A stretch of 64,000 nt of DNA. Origin: Paraescarpia echinospica. Lineage: Eukaryota > Annelida > Polychaeta > Sabellida > Siboglinidae. The stretch is from contig CM034536.1 of assembly GCA_020002185.1 (NCBI GenBank), positions 11,291,406 through 11,355,405 of the forward strand, written 5' to 3'. Below the pieces are notes generated by a model. It saw only the letters and a list, made by a program, of their open reading frames with translations. It did not search any database and had not been told where the DNA came from. A program made the translations under genes and the position numbers. Positions 13,379 through 24,618 of this stretch are shown in pieces (position 1 is the first letter of the stretch; each line of letters opens with the position of its first letter).

Positions 13379-14170
13379 GGCAGTTGCGAAGGCACTTTAA
13401 AAAGGTAAGTTTTTCTTTAGCGCAGTATCCAGTCCTTAGGACTGTTGAAAGCGCTTTACATTTTACTCACTGGCAGACCTGTTCAATCGAACATCATTTC
13501 GACTTGAGGACATCATTACAACCAGAGGACATAATTACCAACTCACGATTCCATTCTCCAAGACACACACCTCCACTCATTCTTAACCTCAGCTGCACGT
13601 CTCTGGAACACTATCCTACCAGCCACACCGGATACCTCCTCCCTGGTCGGGTTCAATGCGGTGGAAGCAGCAGCTGGGAAGCTGGGCAACAAACTAATCC
13701 CACAGCTCACGCCACATAATATTTAAGGACACTGAAGTGTTTTAACTCCAGATGCCAACTCATTGGTAGCTTCCAAGCAGCAGCTGGGTGGCTGGGCAGC
13801 TAATCCCACAGTCCACGCCACATAATACTTAAAGACAGTCTTTTTAACAACATTGTTATTCACCATTTTATATGTGTTTTAATTATATTTCGAAGAGCCC
13901 GCATCGCGTCACGCGTGCGCAACAAAAAATAACTAACCTGTGGGACATTATCCGTAAGTCGGGACTACCACATTATCCAGAAGAAGAAGAAGACTTCGAT
14001 ATGGGAAGCATTCAGCCACCCTGCAATTAATTCGCAAAGACTACTCGTTCGTTCGAAAATACCCACTATAGCCAAGTACTCATTCATACAGCCGAGTGAA
14101 TTTAAGCAAGGCAGAGTGAACGAACTTCTTGCCCTCTGGATTGAGAATTTGATGTTCTAGCACTGTGCCC
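13379..14170 (+). mobile_element. SINE-like dispersed repeat, copy A, split by a LINE fragment
   Basis: The consensus recurs in at least seven places in this window. Its landmarks are a core AGTATCCAGTC...GGACTG, then ACTTTAC, a GGCAGACCTGTTCAATCGAAC block, and a later ACTCATTCATACAGCCGAGT block. Here the first half (13379-13504) and second half (13994-14170) are separated by an unrelated fragment. The copy at 24127-24450 shows a tRNA-like head, so the family is probably tRNA-derived. Confidence 0.65.
13505..13994 (+). mobile_element. LINE 3' fragment nested in SINE copy A
   Basis: The plus strand reads as the C-terminal tail of a non-LTR retrotransposon ORF2 (a short Thr/His/Ser-rich lead, then degraded W-x-x-L-P and V-G-F-N-A-V-E-A-A-x-G-K-L-G-N-K patterns) followed by a 3' UTR ending in (AGA)n at 13981-13993. 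GACTT occurs at both junctions and may be the target-site duplication. A segment of about 65 bases (13667-13735) is imperfectly duplicated at 13776-13842. Dead 5'-truncated insertion. Confidence 0.6.
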
Positions 14171-14289
14171 CTTCGCTAAACAGTGCTGCCACCTCAAGGC
14201 TTCTGGGTGATCTAATTGAGGCTTAGCCGTACTTTGAGTCGTCCGTGAGTGGCCAGGCTAGAGTACAAGATACAAGATACCATCCAGAA

Positions 14290-14834
14290 GCTTCATTTAA
14301 TTAACGTTGGTTGTTTTAGAATTTAAAACATTAATAGGGACCTAAAAAAAAAATCAATATTAGCTTTACCATATGTGTAATGGTGCATGTCGATTGTAGG
14401 TATAATAAGAAATAAGATATAATTGACAGAATTTAAATATCTTCATTGAGTCCAACATTATGATAATTTGATTTTTTAGAAAATTATACAAAATGTGTGA
14501 CCTCTGCACAGCCTTCTCTGCAGCATACGTTCATAATGGGGCTCGATCACTGCATTGAAATGCAGTTAAAAACTGACAGTATAATTTGTAAAAATATATT
14601 TGTAAAAATAGTTTTCCTCAAAAGTTGACCTCAATATGGTGTGACCTTCAGCTGGGTATGACCTTGAGATTACATTTTATGTCCGATATTACCTAGATTT
14701 GGTTTATTTACAAGTTTATTTACAATTTTTCAATTCAACTGTCTTCGAAGGCCCAGTAAATATTTGTCTGCACCCCCTAGGGAGGTGTACCACAACATTT
14801 ACCATTTTCATGTGAAACCTTTCAGTGATGTGAA
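14290..14834. other. No gene recognised before the scaffold gap
   Basis: AT-rich sequence with a poly-A run and a TTTGTAAAAATA direct repeat near 14586-14607. Nothing else identified. Confidence 0.5.
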
Positions 14835-15834
14835 NNNNNNNNNNNNNNNNNNNNNNNNNNNNNNNNNNNNNNNNNNNNNNNNNNNNNNNNNNNNNNNNNN
14901 NNNNNNNNNNNNNNNNNNNNNNNNNNNNNNNNNNNNNNNNNNNNNNNNNNNNNNNNNNNNNNNNNNNNNNNNNNNNNNNNNNNNNNNNNNNNNNNNNNNN
15001 NNNNNNNNNNNNNNNNNNNNNNNNNNNNNNNNNNNNNNNNNNNNNNNNNNNNNNNNNNNNNNNNNNNNNNNNNNNNNNNNNNNNNNNNNNNNNNNNNNNN
15101 NNNNNNNNNNNNNNNNNNNNNNNNNNNNNNNNNNNNNNNNNNNNNNNNNNNNNNNNNNNNNNNNNNNNNNNNNNNNNNNNNNNNNNNNNNNNNNNNNNNN
15201 NNNNNNNNNNNNNNNNNNNNNNNNNNNNNNNNNNNNNNNNNNNNNNNNNNNNNNNNNNNNNNNNNNNNNNNNNNNNNNNNNNNNNNNNNNNNNNNNNNNN
15301 NNNNNNNNNNNNNNNNNNNNNNNNNNNNNNNNNNNNNNNNNNNNNNNNNNNNNNNNNNNNNNNNNNNNNNNNNNNNNNNNNNNNNNNNNNNNNNNNNNNN
15401 NNNNNNNNNNNNNNNNNNNNNNNNNNNNNNNNNNNNNNNNNNNNNNNNNNNNNNNNNNNNNNNNNNNNNNNNNNNNNNNNNNNNNNNNNNNNNNNNNNNN
15501 NNNNNNNNNNNNNNNNNNNNNNNNNNNNNNNNNNNNNNNNNNNNNNNNNNNNNNNNNNNNNNNNNNNNNNNNNNNNNNNNNNNNNNNNNNNNNNNNNNNN
15601 NNNNNNNNNNNNNNNNNNNNNNNNNNNNNNNNNNNNNNNNNNNNNNNNNNNNNNNNNNNNNNNNNNNNNNNNNNNNNNNNNNNNNNNNNNNNNNNNNNNN
15701 NNNNNNNNNNNNNNNNNNNNNNNNNNNNNNNNNNNNNNNNNNNNNNNNNNNNNNNNNNNNNNNNNNNNNNNNNNNNNNNNNNNNNNNNNNNNNNNNNNNN
15801 NNNNNNNNNNNNNNNNNNNNNNNNNNNNNNNNNN
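14835..15834. other. Assembly gap (1000 N)
   Basis: Exactly 1000 unknown bases, the usual placeholder for a gap of unknown size. Frames that cross it are meaningless. Confidence 1.
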
Positions 15835-17160
15835 ACGGACTATATATGCCCACGAATATTATTATTTTGTATAAGTTTACGACTTCATATTTACTCTTTT
15901 CCAAACATGTTTTTTCGTTTTATTATGCCATTATATACAATTACATTTGATTTCTTCTTACACCTTATGAGAAATAATTATTACTTTGATGACACAAATA
16001 TCAAATCAATTTGCGAGCGCGCATACAAGGAAGCGTTACGCAACGAGGCCATAAAATATTGTTTCCTGTAAACTGTTAAAGATGAAAGCACAGTTACTTC
16101 ATAAAATATAAAAGCGTTTATTGATGATGTATGCATTATAACGTCGTAACATTTTGTATATTCATAACATCGTACGTAGTTGTTAACTCTAACCATTGCA
16201 TGCATACTGCCGGACATGACATCGGAAGACGTGGGAATGTTCACTTTTTATTCCCCTCAAGCGGACTGTCTTAGCGGAGGGTATCTCGCTATATATATAT
16301 ATATACATATGTACCGGTCTAATGGTATCAGCTCAACATTTCCTGAATTATCCACACTGGCACCGCAAGATACGAACATATATAGTATGTAGATAGTTGA
16401 TGTAGACCGTCAGACTCTTAATTGAGATTACATGTCCGACGGCTGGGCGACTGCAAAATAAAACAACTTGATATTGATCGTGTTATTCAAGTGGAAGGTA
16501 CGCTATTAAGAAAAGTTTAGAAAGAAGTTATTTTGCTTGAAAACGACCATGAAATGTGATTTTGTTTCAAGAACAAGTTTGGCCTTGCCTGACAGATATA
16601 ACCTCAAGCATACGCATGCAACCACGCACGATCGAACGCTACATGTCTGGCTTAACATTTACTTTAATAAGGTATAATTGCATTCTAGCTGGTGATGAAC
16701 CATTTCTGCTAAAAGGATTTGGCATTGATAATTATTTGTGTGTGTTAACAAGTTCAAAAACCGCAGTCACTATTGCCAAGCTGACCAAAAGAGTATTATC
16801 AATGAGAAATATAATTTCTTCAATATTAAAACAAAATAAAAATGCAACAAATAACATGATATGGGATTCAAGCCTGCAACCAAAATATTTGTGTTTTGGT
16901 GCATTGTCCACTTAGTCACACAGGCAGCTGAATACAAACCTTCATAATAAAAGCAGTGGGGTTTCCAGAGAATATCGATCCTGCGTTACTCAACAGTTTC
17001 ATTATGTTCTCGCATTCATGTGAATACATATATCCTATATAATCATATATATATATATATACTGATATACAAAAAACGAAACGAATACATACATGGTTAA
17101 TTAAAATATTTAAAATGTGAACATGATTGTGTTTTGTTCTGCTGTGTAAGTTGTGCCAAT
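15835..17160. other. No gene recognised
   Basis: A 119-codon plus-strand frame at 16556-16915 has ordinary composition but no motif and no splice context I can recognise. (TA)n runs occur near 16290-16305 and 17045-17060. Confidence 0.4.
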
Positions 17161-17167
17161 AAAAAAG

Positions 17168-17365
17168 AAAGGTAAGTTCTAGTATAGCGTGGTATCGAGT
17201 CTTTAATTACGACTGCTCAAAATGTTTTACATTTTACCCCCTTGTAGATCTGTTCAATCGAACATCATCTCGATTTTTCTGGGAAGCATTCAGCCCCGTT
17301 GAAATTACTGCACATATTAATTAAGACTATATTCGTACACAAATATCCACCACTGTGTAGACTCG
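17168..17365 (+). mobile_element. SINE-like repeat, copy B (diverged)
   Basis: Shares with copies A and F the GTAAGTTCTAGTATAGCGTGG start, the TTTTACATTTTAC block, the CTGTTCAATCGAACATCATC block and the GGGAAGCATTCAGCC block. Truncated before the tRNA-like end. Confidence 0.6.
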
Positions 17366-18009
17366 GATACTATTCTTACAGATGAATTAACTTAATATAA
17401 GCGAAGTTGTACCATTTCATAAGTTTTAAGTATAAGCTTATAGGAAATAATGAACACTCCCGCTTCTACTTACATATCTACAATAGACGCTCCCCGTAAC
17501 CGGAAGCCTCCGGGCCGCGATTGACTGTATTCCACCACACCAGTAACAGCTTGTTTGATTATTGTATCATTAGACCGGATTTACTATTAAATACGTGATT
17601 AAATGCAAGAGACTTCGTTCTTCTTTAGCTTATGAATTTTTTCTCGTAACTGAATTATTTCAGGTAAACGGTGGTACCAGTGGTGCCACCTTTCGGATTA
17701 ATTATTAACTGCAGTACCACAACTATTCGATAGGCTGTTGTAGTAATTACGTACCGGTGAGTTTACACGATGTCTATTCATCATTTTGCATTTTACATCA
17801 CTTATTCGATGACAGTGCAGTCACATCTTCATAATACAATAAACTGTAATTTAGTAGAATATGTTGCATATTATTTTCATGTTTTTCCTCTTTGTCGAAC
17901 ATTAAGAACTCGACGCATAAAGTACCACTACACCAGGTATGGGCGATATCTCGGGTATGAAGTTGAACTTTTAATACAAACAAATGCTACATCCACAGTG
18001 TAAAACATA

Positions 18010-18504
18010 AAACTGACTATTTCTACACCCTAAATAACGCCACCATACGTGTAAACTGCAACCCATATCTTGGTATCGCTAACTCCGATGACCTTAAATG
18101 GCACTCCCATATCGCAACAGTAACTATAAAAAAGCACTCTTGGTTTCCTAAGGCTAAGCTAAGCCTAAGGCTACGCCTAGGCTAATGTTCTACAAAACAG
18201 CAAACGGACCGCATATCTTGCCCTTGTGCACGCTCCCTTAGAGTACGGAGCCATAGTGTGTGATCCATACCACCAGGGGGACATAGATAAACCAACAAAG
18301 GAGACGTTCGGACCAACGACTTAAATTCATGTACAAGATAGCTGAGGGATCTATCCCAGGCCCAGCCACTCCAACAGCAACATACTTTCGGCACCAAAGA
18401 ATAAATAAAAGACTCATCCAACCCAAACATTTCCCAGATCACATATCCTCAAACTTTGTACAACACCTAACAACCAATAACACCAGGTGCTATACAGCAC
18501 CTGC
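18010..18504 (+). mobile_element. LINE fragment, left part (split by hAT)
   Basis: Plus-strand frames, with shifts, read Y-L-G-I, D-L-K-W-H-S-H-I, then L-x-H-A-P-L-E-Y-G-A-I-V-C-D-P-Y-H-Q. This is the thumb/connection region after the reverse transcriptase core in jockey/RTE-type LINEs. The sequence stops abruptly at the hAT insertion and resumes at 19614, where the same reading frame of the element's tail continues. Multiple stops show it is dead. Confidence 0.6.
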
Positions 18505-19613
18505 CAGACCTGGGGCCGAGTACATTTTCACAAGTACGAGCACTTTGATGATGGATAAGTACGAGTACATTACTAAAAGCTGAGTACGAGTACAAGTACA
18601 TCTCTACTTCATCAACAATTAAATTCACTTCATTGGCATTCATTTCAGTGGCATCGTATGATCTTATCGAATGATCTTATCATCTATTTGCCATTGCACC
18701 GAATGAACATGAGTTGTTCACAGGTTGAGTCTTTCAGGCTGCACCGTTCAGGGCAGAAGACTTTCTCGGCTGTGCTAAATACCCTTTCATCTGGGGAAAA
18801 CTCAGAACTGCAGTGGGTCACTGTGATGATCTGTACATAGCTGACTGATGTATTCGTTCACCTCTACAATCAGCAATCTGCTGATACAATAAGTTTGCAA
18901 TTTATATTTCCTGATCATAGACTACTAGTTGTTAAGAGGGCTAGCACATGTCCACATAAACGGCTCAGCATCCCCTTTGGACTTTTTAGCCAGGCTACTG
19001 GCACAGGATTATACTAGTGCAGGAGGCAGTCTGACTTGAGCATCCTTACTTCTACAGAGGAAGACTGGCAGTTCTTGTTCTTAGCAGTTAGCACTGTCAT
19101 CCACTGTCAAGTGGCAAGGTCCCCAGACTACATCAAAGGCATTTCCTGTCTAACTGGTGGGTTAAGTGCTAATTGGCTCTTTATGGACATCCTGGTGGCT
19201 TAATTAAACAAACAGGTTTATGGCCTGAACTGATAGCCTACAATTATTGTTTGCTTAACAAGGTGTTTCTGACTGGGAAAAGATGCTGCCTGTTGCCATA
19301 TTTGGGTATCATAGTCATAGTTATCAGAGAATGAGGATGTACTATGTGTAGGGATGATAAGCTGGTATTCTATCAGAAATAACAACGTATTTAAAAAATA
19401 GTTGAACATTTAAATATTTCAGGAAAGTGTCACTTTATAACCAGATATATTTATTTTCCCCAGTATATATTAAAAAAATACTCAGATGTACTCCTAATGT
19501 ACTCGTAAAATCTGAGTGCAATGAGTATGACTACGAGTACGAGTCCATAACCCACAAGTTTTATGAGTACGAGTACTTCAAAAATGTACTCGAGTACTTC
19601 GGCCCCAGGTCTG
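18505..19613 (-). mobile_element. Internally deleted hAT transposon with TIRs and 8-bp TSD
   Basis: The left end starts CAGACCTGGGGCCGAGTAC and the right end is its inverted counterpart (GTACTTCGGCCCCAGGTCTG). Subterminal GAGTAC-rich sequence sits at both ends. The flanking octamers are GCACCTGC (18497-18504) and GTACCTGC (19614-19621), seven of eight identical, as expected for the 8-bp duplication hAT elements make. A remnant of the transposase C-terminal dimerisation region lies inside on the minus strand. At 1.1 kb it is a deletion derivative and cannot encode a full transposase. Confidence 0.8.
18650..18910 (-). pseudogene. hAT transposase C-terminal (hATC) remnant
   Basis: Minus-strand frames show the hATC signature in pieces: E-V-N-E-Y-I-S, then D-P-L-Q-F, then V-F-C-P-E-R-C-S-L-K-D and E-Q-L-M-F-I-R-C-N before a stop. 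In intact hAT transposases this region mediates dimerisation and ends the protein, so the relic's position near one TIR fits. Stops and a frame change interrupt it and the BED finger and catalytic core are missing. Confidence 0.6.
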
Positions 19614-19840
19614 GTACCTGCATCCCTCACCAGTCAATTAAAAAATTCATAGTTTGTAAAGACAATAGTAGACTGGAATAAACTAAACGAGTCGCAGATC
19701 CAGGCTGAGACCATAAATGATTTCAGTCGCCTGTCCTGCGGCCCAAACACTCAGTAACACCATACGCACACATCCCGTCGTAAACCATAGCCAACAGCGG
19801 CTCCTTACGATGTAATTAATTAGAATTAGAAGAATATTTG
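19614..19840 (+). mobile_element. LINE fragment, right part
   Basis: Continuation of the 18010-18504 LINE after the hAT insertion. The C-terminal reading (a Q-S-I-K-K-F segment, then N-x-S-Q-I-Q-A-E-T-I-N-D-F-S-R-L) resembles the end of jockey-like ORF2 and runs into a 3' tail. Confidence 0.5.
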
Positions 19841-20199
19841 ATAATTTGGCCGCTTCACAGCGACTATTCCCAATCCATTGGCTTTGGCATAGGCATTGTA
19901 AATATCATAACAAAATGAACAAAAAAGGATTAACTACAATATATGTGTTTCACTGTATATTAGTGGACACTTCCGTGTACAACAAACATCTGCACATTGT
20001 GCGTACAGACCTGTACCTCTATGACTATGCGCATATATTCTTTTAACTTAAGAAATTCCTTGTTCAATAATTCGTTCGCTACTATTTCCAGAACAATGGA
20101 GTTGGTGGCTTTCTTGTTGAGATGGCATAATTGTTATGTGCCGCCAACCCAGGGTTGTTCGGAATTTTGACATGTAAGCAAGCATGCCCTAAAATTAGT

Positions 20200-20840
20200 A
20201 AAAACGACCTTTCTGTTGAATAGAGCGTGGTTGGCAGACCCATTAAGCGTTCCTCCATTGTTGTGTAGAACGACAGGTGCCCCCAAAATTTATCTCTTTC
20301 TGCAACTCTGAAGGCATGGAGAGTAGACAATAACCCTGAACAACTGTCACCTCGATGTTGAAGATGTCTGGGTGGAGTTCTTGAAATGCCACATCTATGG
20401 CGATCTTGAGCAGAGCAGACGTGCCATGGCCAACCATCATTTCGTTCTTTTTGTCATACTTTCAGTAGATACTAAAAAACTCTTGTTTGAGCTACCTTTT
20501 TCATCTTGTTGGTAAAATAGCATAGCAGTTATCTTCAAGTGTAGCTGTGACAGCTTTCAAGTTGACAGTCAGCTACCGGCAGAAAATTCACGTACAGTCT
20601 TCGCTGTTGAGTGGGTCGGATTATCATGCTTCGCTTTCTCCTTACCTGCAGTGTGCACCGGTTCATCCATGAACTCCTCTCTTGCCGAGTCTTGGAGATC
20701 TTCCTTATTGTCGATACTGGGCTCACCATCTTCCTCTGACAGTTCATAGTCTCTACTATCAGGGCGTGTCCATTCCAGCTCGTGGCTTTCACAAACCTCT
20801 TCACCATTTTATGGTATATATCAGCTACTTTCCTCACTTT
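20200..20840 (-). pseudogene. Unidentified minus-strand exon-like segments
   Basis: Two coding-looking blocks lie on the minus strand. The first, about 20820-20651, is acidic (E-L-S-E-E-D-G-E-P-S-I-D-N-K-E-D) and ends at a CAG/GTAAGG donor near 20651. The second, about 20440-20360, reads G-H-G-T-S-A-L-L-K-I-A-I-D-V-A-F-Q-E-L-H-P-D-I-F-N and ends at GAG/GTGACA. I do not recognise the protein. The two blocks may belong to one decayed gene; no start or stop can be assigned. Confidence 0.4.
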
Positions 20841-20999
20841 GTGTACATAATTATTATGTTCTTACAGTTGGAATGGCGTCCACAACAACCACCAGGATAC
20901 ACACAAAGTAATTTCGACATAAAAAAGGGTCGATACGACGTGTATGGGCTTTGGCATCGCCTAGTATATAGATATCTATGCCACTTGATTTTGTAATTT

Positions 21000-21840
21000 A
21001 TCCTTTCTCGACCAGTATATGTAGTTGATAATAGCGCTCTTCTATTATTGCATCGGCGCATGAACATAATTGCATAACAGGATTTGGCCATGAACCTCTC
21101 AATTTACCCAAGTCATGGTAAGTGGCAAATCCAGGAATATAATTATGGCCATGGCACAAATAAGTCACATTGAATGCCATAACAAATCACACTGTGATAT
21201 TGTCATATGCCATGACAATGTCATTGCATTGGTAAGTCATCAATAGATTAAAACCATTGTACTAGACTAGATGACTGAGAATTATTATTTTAATGTTTAC
21301 ACAACAATGATATTTATATTCAGGGGTCTGCACAACTATCATATAACATAGTTGGTTTCAGTTACGTGGTGTAACAAAACAACAAAGTACCGTGACTGCA
21401 TCAGTGATGTCTTTCACAAATCTGAAGTATTGAAAATGTCCAGGTTCCTGACCAATAGAAGTTTGTATGTTATGTGAACAGGTCTGCTGAGGACAAAGTG
21501 TGATGTGCTTTGAGCCTGGACAATGAATGTTGGAGTGATGTGTAGGGGTGTAATGATACATTAAACTATCAATGCATTGTGATCTAGCCAATCCGACAAT
21601 GTACTATCGATAGTTATCAACCGACTTCAAGGCCATACAATGATACCACACGTACGTTAAGATTTGGGATTGCTTGTCTTAGGTACCTGACAAATTTATG
21701 TTTCAAAGAACTTGTACTTGACCTAAGGGATCATCTCAGGTCAGATGAAAGTAATTTGTTTGACATCAGACATCGATGTTCTGAGATGATCTGTAAAGTA
21801 CTTGGATTGTACTAGATCAGATATACTCTGTTGTTATCGC
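21000..21840. other. No gene recognised
   Basis: AT-rich sequence with repeated short GTCATTG/ATGACAATG-like words around 21180-21240. No motif of interest seen. Confidence 0.4.
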
Positions 21841-21842
21841 AG

Positions 21843-21970
21843 GCTGCGGATCTGACAGAGACATTGGCTAAACATTACAACCAGCTGCAGGAATCAGGAC
21901 TCGAGGAGCGTGCCAAGACTCATATCTTCTACATACGCAACTTCGACAATTGGATCAAGAGCATGACCAT
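21843..21970 (+). pseudogene. Exon resembling mRNA cap guanine-N7 methyltransferase (RNMT)
   Basis: An AG acceptor precedes 21843 and the frame reads H-Y-N-Q-L-Q-E-S-G-L-E-E-R, then I-F-Y-I-R-N-F-D-N-W-I-K-S. This is the distinctive lead-in to the catalytic domain of eukaryotic RNMT, which methylates the cap guanine in the nucleus. A GTGGGT donor-like site follows at about 21971. The next expected segment (the SAM-binding D-L-G-C-G-K-G-G-D motif) is not found downstream, so this looks like an isolated exon. It lies just upstream of PRMT5-like exons on the same strand. Confidence 0.6.
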
Positions 21971-22329
21971 CAGTGGGTGTTTCTCTTCTCTCGCAAGTAG
22001 CCGAATGAAAAATGGTTTGCATCACATGAAGAATTTTAAATATTTAATTTAAAATTGTGTTTGGAGTAGTATTTCTGGGCACCACAATTTATGATGTGGT
22101 GCCTTAACTTGTAGCCCATATAATTTTGGTACCAGTTGTATACTTAGAATAGATGAAATAGATGGAAATAGAAGGAAAACAAAAGTCTAGGCCAGGCTCA
22201 CCCCGACTACAGGGGGAAAAGGAGAACAACAAGAAGATCAGTTCATAAAGTCCTAAAATACTTTAAGCAATGTGTCGGGGTAACTTCATCGACACCACTT
22301 ATTGCAAAGGGAATAAGTGATACAGTGGT

Positions 22330-22400
22330 GCCACACAGTAGGATTGAAGCTCTTTGAGCAGTCCCAAACACTGGATACCATACTCTACAGGAACTTAACT
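22330..22400 (-). mobile_element. SINE-like repeat, copy C (weak fragment)
   Basis: Reverse-orientation core (GAAGCTCTTTGAGCAGTCC...ACACTGGATACC) resembling copies D and E. Short and diverged. Confidence 0.45.
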
Positions 22401-22473
22401 CTATTTTGACATTAGTTATTGTTTTCCATTTAAGTACTCTTACCTCACGTGCAAGCTTACTTTATGTCCGTAG

Positions 22474-22640
22474 ACTGGAGAACCTCAAATACGAAGTGTG
22501 GAGGGACCTTGTGACGGTCGTGTCATGAGACATGAGGACATGGGACCCCAGAGAAAGCACACATCGTCGTGAGTGACCTGCTTGGTTCGTTCGGAGACAG
22601 CGAACTCTTCCCAGAATGCCTTGACGGTGCAGATCTCTTC
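22474..22640 (+). pseudogene. PRMT5-like catalytic exon with stop and frameshift
   Basis: After a TAG acceptor at 22471-22473 the frame reads L-E-N-L-K-Y-E-V-W, V-T-V-V-S, a TGA, then D-M-R-T-W. In a shifted frame it continues [17 protein letters not shown] and [10 protein letters not shown]. This is the region of PRMT5 (type II protein arginine methyltransferase) holding the double-E loop. One glutamate of that loop reads Asp here (S-D-L-L-G-S-F) and the second remains (E-L-F-P-E-C-L). The TGA and the shift near the CCCC at about 22541-22544 disrupt it. No clear donor ends the exon. Confidence 0.65.
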
Positions 22641-22701
22641 AGTCTGTACCCATGAGTCTGTGCTTAATTATAATAAACCATTTCTATCTGGTATGTTTCA
22701 G

Positions 22702-22801
22702 GCACCATTTGAGACTCCACACGTCATCAAACTACACAACATGAATGTAATCGACACAACCAAGCCTCTCTTTCACTTCCATCATCCTAACAGGGTCGAA
22801 G
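22702..22801 (+). pseudogene. PRMT5-like beta-barrel exon
   Basis: A clean small exon: acceptor CAG at 22699-22701, 100 bases, donor GTCAGT at 22802. It encodes F-E-T-P-H-V-I-K-L-H-N, then P-L-F-H-F-H-H-P-N-R. This matches the start of the C-terminal beta-barrel of PRMT5 (Y-V-V-R-L-H-N and F-x-F-S-H-P-N-R in animals). The exon that should lie between this and the catalytic exon, and the downstream barrel exons, are not visible. The locus is therefore partial here; it may be a captured or duplicated fragment rather than the working gene. Confidence 0.65.
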
Positions 22802-23089
22802 GTCAGTCATGAACATCTAATGATTTTCCATGTGGAGTGTGTTACCTGGATTCAGTCAGCGTCGCTCAGCGAGTCTGACACTGTATATTTTTCTTGCTGT
22901 ACTTTATATATGCCTAAGATTTGTTTTATGAATGAAAGTCCAACATTATTCACAAACCTGTGTATTAGCATTGGCTGTTTTAAAAGAAAAATGTACTGAT
23001 TTGCACACGAATATGCATACCATAAACTGTGACGTGTCACTCGTACAAAATAGATAATCTGCTATAACTCGAGTGGGATTTTGTGATGT

Positions 23090-23280
23090 TACCCCCCCTG
23101 ATTCTGCAACGGATTAAGGGAAAGAAGGAAATAGTGGTTGATGTATGTGAAGAAATACATTTTGGACAGTAATTATAACATGGCTGAATGCTTCCTGGAG
23201 AAGTTGGGGTTTGCCAGAATGACATGTAAACACTTTACATGGTCCTAAGGAGTGGATACCAGGCTGTATAAGAACTTAAT
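23090..23280 (-). mobile_element. SINE-like repeat, copy D
   Basis: Reverse orientation. Shares with copy E the ATGGCTGAATGCTTCCTGGAGAAG and CACTTTACATGGTCCTAAGGAGTGGATACC...GTATAAGAACTTA-type landmarks. The head is degraded. Confidence 0.6.
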
Positions 23281-23861
23281 CATGTTAATCTTTATATAAA
23301 TCAGACCAAAGCATCAATTTGATTCTGTCATGAAATTCATAACATTATAGTTTGTGTTCTGAATTCTTTGCTCTATGTAAATAGCTGGATATGTTTTTTG
23401 TAGATGCAACACCAGACACCAACCACTATAAAGTGTTATGATTCAATGTACAGGAAAGTATACTTCTGCACGGGTTTGCGGGATACTTTGAATGTGTCTT
23501 GTATGCTGTTGTCGTGAGTGCTTGTATTCAAAGTTGATTCTGAGTACGTGTATCCATGGTTGATCCTGAGTGCTTGTATCCAGGGTTGATCCTGTACAAC
23601 GTCCCGTGGCCAAACTATTGGGCTAAATCTGAAGAGACCCTTGTAGCTTAGGGGTGTTGACTTCTTAGGCAGTTGACTGATTATGAGTATAAGTAAACAT
23701 TTTTTGTTAGGTTATTGTTAATATATGAGGAAAACACCTCTTAGGCAATTGAATGAATACGAGCAAATTATGTTTTAGATAAATGGCTGAATTTGAGCAA
23801 CCAATTTAAATGAATATGGAGAAACCTTGTGTGCTCACAGTAGACAAAACATAAACATGAG

Positions 23862-24008
23862 TTGTGTGTTTCAACCATTAACTGTGAAGTACAACTCAAC
23901 ATCTGTATCATAAACAACCCATCTGAGAATGGGGGTGTTTGTGAGCCCGCGGGAGACTCGTACATCTGTAAATGCCCCAGGTCTACAGTGGTGCCACCTG
24001 TACAGAGA
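23862..24008 (+). pseudogene. EGF-like exon of an EGF/laminin-G proteoglycan gene
   Basis: The frame reads N-N-P-S-E-N-G-G-V-C, then D-S-Y-I-C-K-C-P. This is the EGF-repeat pattern with the second cysteine replaced by serine. After the CCCC run at 23976-23979 the frame must shift for the ending Y-S-G-A-T-C-T-E, which leads into donor GTAAGT at 24009. This EGF immediately precedes laminin-G exons on the same strand, the arrangement found in perlecan, agrin and related basement-membrane proteins. The upstream border is uncertain because the only nearby AG is followed by an in-frame TAG. Confidence 0.6.
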
Positions 24009-24126
24009 GTAAGTCTTGTGTTAGTCGATCATGGGATAATGACAACCGCTTGCTGGAACGGTACTAAAATGCATCAAAGCATCACTATGAAGCCTTTGGT
24101 CCACTGTATATTATATTTGTGGAGCT

Positions 24127-24450
24127 TGGTTGCACAGTGACAAGAGCAACGGACTCCCAATCGAGATAACACGGGTTCAAAACCTGTGCTGCATTGTCAA
24201 ACCTTGAATAGGTTCGTTCACTCTACATTGCTCCAGTTCACTCGGCTGTATGAATGAGTACCTGGCTATTAACAGTGGTGGATGGTTATGTACAAAGAAA
24301 GTCTTTATGCATTAATTGCAGCATGACTGAATGCTTTCCAGAGAAGTCGCGATGGTGTTTGATTGAACAGGTCTGTCAAGGAGTAAAGTGTAAAGTCCTT
24401 TAAGCAGTCCTAATGACTGGATACTGTGCAGTATAAGAACTTACCTTTTT
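24127..24450 (-). mobile_element. SINE-like repeat, copy E, with tRNA-like promoter boxes
   Basis: The best copy of the family. Positions about 24127-24185 look like a tRNA head: an A-box-like TTGCACAGTGAC and a B-box-like GGTTCAAAACC. These are followed by the shared body (TACATTGCTCCAGTTCACTCGG, CTGAATGCTTTCCAGAGAAG, TTGATTGAACAGGTCTGTC, TGACTGGATACTG). The body is in reverse orientation relative to copies A, B, F and G. It sits in the intron between the EGF and first laminin-G exon. Confidence 0.65.
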
Positions 24451-24618
24451 ACTTTGTTATGGATGAAATGAATTATGTATATAAAAACCACACATTAATG
24501 TTTGGAAATTCCATTTTCCTGAAACGGTGTCCACATTCCAAGGTTTCCAGATTAGTGAGATCCTGACTAATGAGATTCTGCTGAGATGAACCCTCCAACA
24601 TGTCGCTCCATGTTGCAG

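Noticed and set aside
14764..16071. Very long frames on both strands
   Set aside because: They consist almost entirely of unknown residues across the 1000-N gap.
18150..18184. CTAAGCCTAAGGCTACGCCTAGGC cluster as a telomere-like or palindromic signal
   Set aside because: Only a few irregular units and it falls within LINE coding sequence.
24127..24200. Functional tRNA gene
   Set aside because: A- and B-box-like words are present but the cloverleaf pairing does not hold by eye; it fits a SINE head.
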